Source of the DNA: Chytriomyces cf. hyalinus JEL632
Lineage: Eukaryota; Chytridiomycota; Chytridiomycetes; Chytridiales; Chytriomycetaceae
NCBI GenBank assembly: GCA_025435555.1
Contig: JAIWWG010000005.1
Span: 124,001-188,000 of the forward strand
Length of the DNA: 64,000 bases
Reading direction: 5' to 3'
Positions 45,428 to 55,718 of the stretch are shown here, in pieces (position 1 is the stretch's first letter; each line of letters opens with the position of its first letter). The translations under genes and the position numbers were made by a program. The notes beneath the pieces were generated by a model that did no database searches, had not been told where the DNA came from, and saw nothing but the letters and a program-made list of their open reading frames with translations.

Positions 45428-47834
45428 ATGGACTTTGACATATACGGCGATACTGTCGACTACGGCTACGACGTGAGTGCAGCTTATCTGACTGTCGACT
45501 TTGAACTAAGCTGTGCGCACGACAGGACGACCTGCTTGGCCCAGCACCAGCAACAAGCACAAGCAGACAGATTGAGGAGCCTAAAAAAGAAGACAAACCT
45601 GATTCCAATTCGTCAAATCGTGAAACTGGCGCTGACAATAAATCTTCCTCTGCTGCGAATATTCATGTTGCTTCAGTAGTTCCGGGGATCACTCAAACAG
45701 ACCATTTCTCCAATCTTCGTGCATTAAACATTGACAACCTGACTTGGGTTTGTACCTGGTGCATTGCGCTTTACCGTGATTTCTCATCGTGCTGATTTTT
45801 CTTATTTTCAGTGGACAACCGACGAAGACTTGTACCTTGCGTCGCTTGACGCGGGAACTCACAAAGACTCGCTTTCACTTGAAGATATCACGTTTCTCGA
45901 AAACAGAGGCAACGGAAAGTCTCGCGGATCCGCCCAAATCGCCTTCAAATCAAACAAAGACGCCCTCGTTGCGAAAGCGTTTTTTGACAAGATGTAATTG
46001 CATTCTACGACTGATTTCGTTTTACTTTCTTTTGTTGGTTGATCTAACGTTACGTTTCTTTTTTTTTGGTTCTTTTTTCCAATGATTGGTTTTTTTATTC
46101 TGCCATTCTTTATCACTCTTCATTCTTCCAAACATGCATAGCGAATTGCATGGCAACAAACCCGTGACTCGCGTTTCTTACGTCGATGCCAACAAATCTG
46201 GAATGGTGGGAATCCCACCTGTGGGCGCTGGCGCTGATGCATTCGTACAACCTTCAATTCAACCATCACCGTTTGCGCAACCTCCAATCATGAACCCAAA
46301 TCAGATGAATGGGCCTGGTGTTAATAACTTCGGTCAAAGTCATCCAATGGGAATGGGGATGGGAATGCATGGAATGAACGGAATGAATGGCATGAACAAT
46401 ATGAACGGCATCAACGGCATGAATGGAATGAATATGATGGGATCTGTGGGAGGAATTATGCCTAACGCCATGAATTCGGGATTGACTGGAGGCTTAATGC
46501 CAAGCCAGGCACCTGTAGGGTCCGGTGGATTTATTGGTCGCCCAATGGGAATGCCACCACAGCAGATTGGAAACCCAAGCATGATGATGAATCGAGGTGG
46601 TGGCAATATGATGCATGGTGTTGGACGAGGAGGCGGTGGGTTTATGGGACGTGGGGGTGGGTTCATGAATCGCTCTCCTGCGTTGCCTACGAATGTTGCT
46701 ACCGCGTCAAGTGGGGAATTTGCCGGTCCACCAGGCATGGGAAAAAGTTCTTTGCCCAATGAATCACTGGCTCCTCCTGGAGCTTCTTCAGATATACCTC
46801 CACCTGGAACAGACGCGGGCGACAATGCCATTGCTCCTGGATCCACTGCACCTGGTACCTCAAGCACCGGAAAACCTGCAGAACTACCACGCCCTCGCTC
46901 ACCCCCTCCTCAGATACCGCCACAACGGGGTGGCCCACCACCTCAACATGGTTACCGTGGTGGCCCGCCGGCGAGACCACCACCACAGCATTTTCATGAC
47001 GATCGGCGCGACTGGGGAGACTATGACCATCGAGGCGGACCTGCTGGCGGCTGGGACCGGAACAACGGCCCCCCATCGCGATTTGATCCGCAATATCCAC
47101 CCCATCAGCACAGAGGCCCACCTCCACCGCACTTTCGAGGACCCCCGCCGCCAGCCATACCACCTGCAGGACCGCCAGGTCCGTCTCTTCCTCCAAGCGC
47201 CGGCGGATACAACGATCGGGACCCAGGCTTTTACAGGGAACCTCCACGCGACTGGGACTACCCGCCACCGCCATCACATTACCTCCCTCGCGGGTACGAC
47301 CGTGGAGACTTTGATCCGTACCGGGGAGGTGGTCCTCCGTATCGGGGAGGTGCTGGGCGAGGTGGTGGCGGCGGTTACGCAGGCGATGACTATTACCACC
47401 ATCATCCGCATATGGGTGCTCCACCGCCGCCTCAAATTGCGCAGAGACTGGGTCCTCGTGCTGTGGTTGAAGTGGTGGAGAGGAGACGAGGAAGTGTGGA
47501 TTCTGCGGCAGCTGGTTCGCGAAGACACGAGGACCACGCTGGCAGTGAGCGTGCAGATGGTGCTGAAGAAATTGAAGGAAGAAAGCGGAGTAGCAAGCAT
47601 CGAAGACGGAGACATCGGTCACGATCAGATAATAGTGACGACTCTGATGATGCTGAGGAGAGGAGAGAAAAAAGAAGAAAAAATCGGGAGGCTGATGAAG
47701 GTGGCGAGGGTGCTGCTGGTGGAGACGGGGACGAAGGAGAGGAGAAGAAAAGGAGAAGACACCACAAGTCCTCTTCCTCCTCTAAAAGAAAAAGCGGATC
47801 GAGGAAACACCGACGGTTCGGATTCGGAGGATGA
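45428..47834 (+). CDS. CPSF6: CPSF6/7-like RRM and Pro/Gly-rich 3'-end processing factor
   Basis: Four exons (45428..45472, 45526..45747, 45812..45993, 46142..47834) give 713 residues. It opens MDFDIYGDTVDYGYDDDLL, like CPSF6. The RRM reads LNIDNLTWWTTDEDL, then ITFLENRGNGKSRGSAQIAF (RNP1 region) and ELHGNKPVTRVSY. A Met/Gly/Asn repeat block (MGMGMGMHGMNGMNGM..) and long Pro/Gly/Arg-rich stretches follow, ending in an Arg/Ser/Lys/Glu-rich tail (RHRSRSDNSDDSDD..KRKSGSRKHRR). CPSF6/7 are the 68- and 59-kDa subunits of CFIm, which bind UGUA-site protein NUDT21 and steer poly(A)-site choice. Nuclear location is expected. No CFIm25 gene is in the window. Confidence 0.92.
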
Positions 47835-48251
47835 ACCTGTTGCGGATGAGTGAGGCGTTGTATTTAGCGCAATAGAAGTTCATGCAAAATAATCGATACC
47901 GTGGTAGTTATTGGGATTCAGAGAGCTCACTGAAGACTCATTTATTCAACGCAAAACAAAAACAAATGCCGAGCAAAACGGTTGGTTTCTAAGAGACAAT
48001 CAGAGAGGGGCTGAAGCGGCGATCAAATAAAATAGAGAAAACACAATCTCCCCTCAGGTATGCTCCAAACACCCCAACCAGATTCACAGCCGACATCACA
48101 TTGAAAAGACGGAGGAAAAAAAAAAAAGAAAAAAGGGGAAAAAAAGAAAAAGCAAATATAGGTGGAACTGAACAACAAGAACAAAAAAAAAAAAATAAAG
48201 AAAAATAAAACAACAAAACAAAGCTTTGCGCAATCAAACCCCAAGCCAGCA
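47835..48251. other. A-rich convergent 3' region
   Basis: Between the ends of the CPSF6-like (+) and cyclin (-) genes. From about 48113 to 48225 the plus strand is dominated by A runs, with AATAAA-type sites. No gene seen. Confidence 0.6.
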
Positions 48252-49413
48252 TCACATGCAAGTCTTTTTGACGGAATCTTCACTATCAAAAGTGAGGGCT
48301 CTTTTCAGACCAGCAGCGCTTCCAGTTGGTGTCAGCCCAGCCACAGATAGAGGCGATGGGTAGTCAGAGTAACTTGGAGACGCGACTGCGGCCGAAGCAA
48401 GAAGATTCAAGGCAGATGCAGACGAGGGGGGAGTGATTCCCTTCAGCGATGGGCTTGGTAAGTGAGACAAAACTTCCAACTCTTGCAATGGCATCTTTTC
48501 ACATGGAACACACGAAGCAGCCGAGGAGGCAGCCTGGTGCATCAATGGGGCGGACACGTTATTTTGCAACTGCTGAGACTGCTGGAGCTGCTGCGTCTTG
48601 GCCATCAGGAGCACAGTCCACTGAGAGAAAGCTTGGTGTCCCACAAACAGGTCGTAGTTGATCAATGAAAGGAATTGAAATTCATTCGCATTGATTTCTG
48701 AAACGGCCAGTCCAGAGATTTTTGACCACGCCTTGTTGCTGTAGTTGCGGTCTTGCAAATACTTGCTTGCAAGAATCAGGGCTGTCAAAAAGACACGGCG
48801 ACCACAAGCTGGGAGGGGTTCACCCGCAACGTGGGTGCTGGGCGAAATGGGTCTCAGTCCCTCGAGCACATTGGGCGACATGGGCGGGGATGCAAGCGTA
48901 AACTCAGACTCAGTTTTGGAGGACGCAGTGAAGGTCATGAGGGTAGACTGCACTCTGATTTCATTTTTGGTGGCTTCGATTTGGTTACGAAGCCTGATAA
49001 TGTAAAACAGGGCGAGTTGCAGAGTCGAGAAGCTTGTCTTGGAACGGCGAAGGATTTCTTGAATGAAAACTTTCAGCGGCAAGACTTTCGAAGAGGCGTT
49101 TTGAGGGGCAGGTGTTGGCCAGATGGATTCAATGATGTTGGCAGAAGTGTCTTTGAAGGGAAGATATAACGTTAGCAATGCCCCATACAGCCCCAGGGAC
49201 GTATAGAAATCAATCAGAATACCAACCAACAAGTCTGTCAACAAATCCAGCCCGGGATTTAGATGGATCAGTGTTCGGAATGGGTGGCTTTGCAGAATTC
49301 AAAAAATCGCAGGGCCCAGAAGGGGCCATGTGAATGACCTGCTTCTGGGCAGATGCGAGTTGGGATTGTTGCTGAAGAAGAGCATAAAGGGCGGCAGGAA
49401 TTTCGACTTTCAT
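48252..49413 (-). CDS. PCL/Pho80-type cyclin
   Basis: Two exons (49413..49227, 49150..48252) give 361 residues. The join yields GFVDRLVDTSANIIESIWP, a typical PCL-cyclin start. The cyclin box then reads LPLKVFIQEILRRSKTSFSTLQLALFYIIRLRNQI and RRVFLTALILASKYLQDRNYSNKAWSKISGL, ending EFQFLSLINYDLFVGHQAFSQWTVLL. A disordered segment of ~60 residues is inserted inside the box, and a Ser/Pro-rich tail follows. PCL cyclins activate Pho85-type CDKs, acting in nutrient response, polarity and the cell cycle. The 5' flank is almost 1 kb. Homology to the Pcl1/2/5/9 branch is likely but the exact member cannot be named. Confidence 0.9.
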
Positions 49414-50386
49414 TATAAGATGGGAGCGTTCAACGTATCAAAGTTGGATACACAAAACACGGCTGAATTCGAGGGATCGGTGTATAACTTTAGGCACGAA
49501 TGGCACTGCAGGCCATTGAAAGTTGAGGGTAGGTTGTAGAAGTAGCAAGTAAAGAAGGAATACAGTCAACAGGGTATTTTACAGCTTGTAAAATGGTAGG
49601 TGGGGTTTCAGAGAGAGAGAGGGGGGTCCGGTTATTATCAGTAAAAGGTAGTCGTCGTCGTCGGTGTTCAAGGTGGGCGGAGTAGTTGCAACTGACTTAA
49701 AGAGTGGAGATCAAGAAAGCCATGTTTGCAATGTCTGAATTTGGGGTAGATTTTAGGCGCTGATTCGGGTTTTAGCACTGAGGCTGAGGCTGTTCCGCTT
49801 TAGTTCGGTTTATGGTTACGGCAGCTGTTAAGAGGCAACACAATGAAATTTTGCATAATTAGCGATGTGATGGGTGGAACGGTTGGAACAGCAGCATGGG
49901 GATGCAGGGGTACACAGGGACGTCAGGGGCAGCATTGCGGCGTCCTTTCGTTTGTGTAATACGACGGGGCGGAGATGCCATGTGTGACTGCATTGAGGGG
50001 AAGATAGGACGACACGCACAATTGGAGTAATGCCAGGTTAAGGTTCTACTTTCGGTAGCGGAGGTTGGCCAAAGTAGATTCGAGGAAGTTTGGTCGGAGA
50101 ATGAAGTTGCGTTTGTCGTTGGCTGAGAAGGTGGGGTCGTTCGTTCGAGAGGAGGGGCGGAGATGGTCGCTGTGTTTTAGAGAGAGAAAAGTTGTGGCAA
50201 AGTGCTGCAGAAAAATTGCACTTGAAAAACAACTTGACCACAACTGCGCAGACTCATCCCAAGACACATTTCACATTCATTATCCACCGTCATTACGCAT
50301 GTTTACATATTTACTCGGGCCCTTCGATAGACATATGAAAATAAAGAGACGAGGATGCCTGTGACTCCCACCCCCCAAACCTGCTC
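49414..50386. other. Long 5' flank of the PCL cyclin gene
   Basis: About 970 nt with no supported gene. Contains a GA tract with a G run at about 49611-49627, a GTCGTCGTCGTCGG stretch near 49650 and scattered small ORFs. Likely a complex promoter or long leader for the cyclin. Confidence 0.45.
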
Positions 50387-51789
50387 TCAGTTGCGGCTGA
50401 ACCCACCTCCATACTCATTTGGAGGAAGCTTTCCCACTTCAGTGTCATGCACTCTATCCCCAGGTGATCCCATTTTTGGTGCTGATGCCCGAACTATCTG
50501 CCGCTTTGCAGACCCACTACTGACTGGAGACGTATTCATGGGACCTCGATAGCCAGCGCTGTAATTTGATGCGCCATTATGCAATTGATTTTCTCGCTTC
50601 TGATGTTGCGGTGTGGAGTAAGACCGCTGACTTTGCATGTTTTGCGTTTGAGGTGAATTTAGGTGATAACGAACGTTTTGATTTTGCTGATAAAATGAGC
50701 TGTGCTGATATGAACCATGTTTTGGTTGCTCGGTGTAAGATCCGAAGTCTCGTCGCAAGTTTGCTGATGCAACCCATTCCCGATTATCGGGGGATCCCGA
50801 ACTTTGCGAATTCAACTGATGCAGGTGTTTCTCTCGATGCGGTAATGACTGCAGGTGACTCTGATATGGATGTGCACGCCCGTTGCTGAACGCAGGCGTG
50901 GAGGAATATTCTCGGCCCCACTCATTTACAGGCGCAGAGATAGGCGGACTAGTGATAGAAACAAACTTCCGCTCTTGGGACAGCGTTTTCTGTCTATTTC
51001 GTTCACCATACGAGTTCCAGTTTTTAGTTGGCGGGCGATGGCTTTCTGATGAGTTCTGTGCTTCCTCGTTCCATTCATCGTCTGGAATATCAACCGCCGC
51101 TGCAAGCTCCGGTCGATTTCTGGGCTCAAGATTGACCTGTTTTCCAGATGAAAACTGGGGTGATGTGACTTGACTTGATGGGGAGCTCCCCCATTCGTCA
51201 TCGGGAGTGCCGATGGCTGGTTGCACAATCAATACACGATGTTGCGGTCCATTCGTTCGATTTGCTTCAACCTTTGGCGGAGTGCACCGTGCGGCATTGG
51301 ACTTCACGTTTGACGATCGGGCAGCGTAACTGTCGTTTGGTGCTTTTTGCTGCTTGATTTCTACACCCGGACTTGAATTCCATTCGTCATCTGGAACCAT
51401 CACAGCAGGAGCTAACGATTGCGCTTCTCGGATGTCCTTCCAGTCTGTGATGCGACCTGTGCTCTCTCCCGTTGGTTCAGCTTTCCCTTCATGGACGGGC
51501 GCAATTGGTGCTGGTTTATCCTCCATCGTTCTGGGTGGATGCGGGCGATTCATTTGACGTGGGTATCGATTTTGAAGTTCCGCGGAATCCGAAGCCCGTC
51601 GTTCGTCACAAGGGTTGCGTCTCTGCTGTTCCCAAAAGAAGCTTCGTCCAGTGCCGCGTCCCACGCGCCCTGAACCCCTTCCTGCTTGATAAGAAAAATT
51701 CACAGCCACATCTTTGCCATCTTCATCATCAGCCCCGCCTTCCAACAACCCACTCTCGGCAAAACCCAACGACAGCTTGTTTCCTTTGC

Positions 51790-51845
<56 letters not shown>

Positions 51846-54800
51846 GGTCCGCCTTCCAATAACCCACTCTTTGCAAAACCCAACGACAGTTTGTTTTTCT
51901 CCCATGCATTATATGCCTCGAGGGATGGGTTTGTCGGTGTCCAGCAAGGGCGTTGGTTTTGGTATTGGCCACGCAATGTCGGAGCAGAGTTTCGGTTTCC
52001 CAAGTACGGTCTTGGTTCTCCGGTACTATGACTTCCACCTCGCGAATACTGGGACATTGGTCGCCCAAATCCTCTGCCCCTCCCCGGGGAATGCGAGCCG
52101 AAGGAGTTGTTTCCATTGAATTCAGATGCATCGTGTGAAAACGATGGTGGTGCAAATGTTGCTGTGACTCGCCCATCATCAGAGGAGGAAGATCCAACGC
52201 ATTGATACGCTGACTCTGATCTCGCAGCATCGTTCCGCTGACTCGAACTGCGCGGACGGGCGTGCACATTTTGACATTTCATTGCATGCGCCATTGCCCC
52301 AAGGTCCGAGTACTCGACGACCAGTTTCAAAGTTTTAACAAGGCGGGTGCTAAAAAAGGTTTCGTCAGCCAAAGCGCGGCCCGGAGAACAGAAATTTCTG
52401 GACAGAAAAATTACCGAGCGTGCTTGGCCGTGTCTTTGGAATCAAACACGATAAAGCACAGTTTTTTTGCCTCAAATACGTTCATGAAACCCTGGCACAA
52501 CTTAGCGGCTTCCGTCACCCTTCCGTATTGAAATTTCTGCGGACCTTTATCAAGCTTAATTAGAAGTACGTCTGTCACTTTTTGCGATAGCGGTGCCGCA
52601 CTGGTGACCAATGGACCTGCTTCTGATCCCTTTTCGGTCGAGTCGGGTGGAGTTTCAGGGGACGTATTTAAAGAAGCTTTTGACGGTGAAACAGTCACTT
52701 GTTGCCGTACAGTCTTTTGAGAGATTTCCTCTGCATGAAGTTCGTAATCCAGAGCTGTCGCTAAATGGATGACAGTACCAAGAGTAGTTTCCAGTTGATC
52801 CCTGGTGAATTTCGATTATGATGGTTTACCAGCTTCAATGAATGATAGTACTTACTTGGCTCGTTCACCCGATTCGGGGGAGTCAAACCTTAAGTGGGAG
52901 CTTTTTTTGGTTTCCAAACTATCTTCGTAGCCGGAACATAACTTTGCCGCATTAACCACATCAATGTGCTTGAAAATCACTTTCACACCAGAGGCATTGG
53001 TTCTTGGAACTCGCAGAAATTGTGGACAATGCATGGACGACGCCACACGGCGTTTGCGAGTCGTTTTCGAGGTTGTATTTGATTCAGATGCACTTGAATT
53101 GAGATTTGAAACTGGTTTTGATATTTTGGAAAGCTGATGACTATTTTTGCCACCGTGCTGACGGCTATTGCCGAATGCTTTAGTTGGAGTTTCGTCAAGA
53201 TTTACATCAGAAGATGAAGTAGAGTTGCAGTCGGCGACTAGCGGCTTTTCCAACTTCGCGTCTTTGGCGCCAGTTACAGCGACGTGATCCATGAAGGATG
53301 CGCGCACCTCTCCATTAAATATCGCAACGGGTTCGGGCCTACCAACGGAGGCAGGCTTTGGCTCGTTAGTTAATTCGTTTTCCGCCAATTCTTCTGTGAC
53401 AATGGCAGGAATCATGACAGTCTGTCCTTGCACTGATGCTGAAGTTGAAAGGGAAGAAGAAGATGCAGATTTTCTCACAATAGTTGGAACGTAACCTTCG
53501 ATTTTAGGGTTGGGTGTAGATTCAGACATCAAAATTCAGCAAATACGTATTCGCCAGGCGGAAGAGGTTGCTTACTAGCTAAAGTCTTTTCTTTCACTGC
53601 CTTTCCTTTCTTGCCAGCAGTGGGTTTTCGAGATTTGTTCTTGTTCCGACTTGACTGTTCTGATGGAGCAGCGTTATCATTACGGTCGCCGCTGTCTCCC
53701 TCAGTTTGATCCAATCCAGACGCAGAGCTTAAGGACTTATCTTCCTTACTCTTCTCCGACAATTTTTTTGCAGAATTCCGACGCCTTTTCTCATCCGCGG
53801 ATTGCTCCAGACTTTTTAACCCAGCAGCAACCACCTCAATACCATCTGACGATACTTCTTTCGTCTGCATTTCCATGTCGTTTTGCTTTCCATCGTCAGC
53901 CTGCCGGTTCTTCGTTTTTGCTGCCTTCCCTTGCACAGATTTTCCTTTAATTGGCACAGACAAATCCGTGGAAGGTTGCTGATGTTGTGATTGCTCTGAG
54001 TTTACGGACGCTTGTGCTGGTTGTTTCGATGCAGTGTTGCTAGTCAATCCATCCACGAATTCAACACGCAGATTTGTCAAGGACCGTAAATCCTCCCAGG
54101 CTTCCCCCGCCTTGTCCACTCTTGAGAATTCGGCAACGCATGAGTCTTCGTTTTCGGAAAAGGAAACGCTTTTCAAATATGCGCGATGAACTTTTCGAGT
54201 GAACAGGCCCCGAGCGTCTCCGGATTGAATCCTGGGCGAATCGAGACAAAGAGAGAGGAAACATGACGGTGCATGGCATGTTTTTGCTAAAGAAATAACT
54301 ACTGGAGCTTTGATTTGTGTGATGCTAAAATCTGGACAAGTCCGTGTCAGCCTGTGCAAAAAAAAAAAAAAAAGTATTCATTCGGACTCCTGATCAGCCG
54401 TGAGAAAATGACAATAAACTCGTACCTTTTAAATGCCAACTGCGCGTGCAGTGAATGATCAAAAATGGCAGTCGCTTCGCCTTTCGACTCAATCATGCAA
54501 TGAATTATCAAGTTTGAGAATCCATCGAATCGGGCCAAAAGATTCAGCAACGAGGCGGCCACTCCAACGCGACCCCACAGAGACTTTTCTCGCAGTGCGG
54601 AAGTGGTCTCAAAATCTGTTGACGGAGGTATTTGCTTGATTTGTAGCGCAGTCATCCCTAATGAATCGCCACCGACTTCTGAGAAGACATCATTGGATGA
54701 TATGATATACGAGATGGTCAGGTTGGTTGATGCGCGCAGATCTTCGAAAGCCATTGACGCGCAAAGGGCATCTGAGAAAACGGCCGTCTTATGGTCGCTT

Positions 54801-55338
54801 TTCTGCAAGTCAACTCCATGATAATATTGCAGAAGATTCTGAGCCTAGCATTCATGAACACAGTTCGATTTGAGAAAACTGGCAATGCGCAGTTCGTGAT
54901 AACGATACCTTGTCCCTGGGAAATGCTTCATGGAAGTACATCGAAACAACATTTGACGGGATCCCGACAGTGTTTTCATTCCGAGGAGGGAGGCGTTTAA
55001 TCTGCGTAGCACGAGCGATTGAGCAGCGGAGTCCGGCAGATATAGTTTCGACGACGGTGGCCAGCGCGAGACTGCAATGCGTTTGTTCGATTGAAGTGAT
55101 TAAGTGTAGTTCCATGGATTCATTCACGGTAATGCGCTTCTGAAGCCAAGGCTGACCTGCTTGCTTCGTCCAATGACTCCTCCACTTCAACAAATAAATG
55201 CGGTGCTGCGGCAACGCCACCAAAAACGATCCGCCCCAACCGTGGGTGCAGTTCACTGCGAATTTGATGCATTAAGAGGACGAGGTCGCATCCGGCCGGA
55301 GGAAGGACGAAGAGCACTGTTGGAGTGGCGGTGTCCAT
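50387..55338 (-). CDS. Orphan large protein with tandem RRM-like units, poly-Asp and PDDEW repeats
   Basis: Seven exons (55338..55157, 55071..54909, 54844..54426, 54351..53576, 53495..52856, 52801..52415, 52349..50387) give 1394 residues with all phases matched. The first ~750 residues contain about six units with a common alternation: a short strand, a helix, then a strand ending in phenylalanine followed by an Ala-rich helix (AVFSDALCASMAFEDL, AIFDHSLHAQLAFKRL, AEFSRVDKAGEAWEDL, LRFDSPESGERAKDQL, IVFDSKDTAKHARTRL). This is the beta3-helix2 part of an RRM fold. Units 5 and 6 are clearly duplicated (AAKLCSGYED, AAKLCQGFMN). The C-terminal half is disordered, with an 18-residue Asp run and PDDEW repeats. 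Function unknown; RNA binding is inferred from fold likeness only. Confidence 0.78.
51735..51900 (-). repeat. Duplicated 38-codon unit around a GAT (Asp) trinucleotide expansion
   Basis: A ~45-nt segment encoding LSLGFAKSGLLEGG occurs twice, 114 nt apart, with about 18 ATC/CAT units (51789-51846) between the copies. In the minus-strand frame these encode Asp. Confidence 0.85.
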
Positions 55339-55446
55339 TTTCGTGGATTTACTTTCACATGAACATTTAAATATGGAATGCACTGCAAGCTCCGGTTATG
55401 CTTTCATAATTATCGCTCTTGAAATGAGAAGCAATTCACCGTGCCC

Positions 55447-55665
55447 ATGACAACATCTTTACAGGGCGAGCTGAGATTACTTAGATCTGTGCTGCTCTCC
55501 CAAGTGCTCGATATCTGCTACTCACATCCCGAACAGCTTGAGCCTTCGACAATTGAGATTCCTCTGGAACGCGCAGAAGAAAGGCATCTTAATAAAGAAC
55601 TGCACCTGTACCCTCAGATTGGGTTATGTCTGCTGTCTCTGCTTTTGGGATACATTTCTAAATGA
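55447..55665 (+). CDS. Possible small protein of 72 residues
   Basis: An ORF from ATG 55447 with a regular hydrophobic pattern (LQGELRLLRSVLLSQVLDICY .. EIPLERAEERHLNKEL) and a hydrophobic end (IGLCLLSLLLGYISK) that could be a tail anchor. AATAAA follows about 45 nt after the stop on the plus strand. It lies between two minus-strand genes. No family was recognised; the ORF could be chance. Confidence 0.35.
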   Translation: MTTSLQGELRLLRSVLLSQVLDICYSHPEQLEPSTIEIPLERAEERHLNKELHLYPQIGLCLLSLLLGYISK

Positions 55666-55718
55666 ACCACCAGTCTTCTGTCACCAACAGCTAGCTTTAT
55701 ATACAACACTCAAATAAA

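Noticed and set aside
46693-47853. 386-codon ORF in another frame of the CPSF6-like gene
   Set aside because: Shadow of the Pro/Gly/Arg-rich frame; lacks the RRM and has no family likeness.
49411-50386. A further coding gene in the long cyclin flank
   Set aside because: Only short ORFs without hydrophobic or domain patterns; no splice-consistent chain could be built.
51472-52119. Plus-strand ORF with a long His run
   Set aside because: Antisense of the Asp expansion in the real minus-strand gene.
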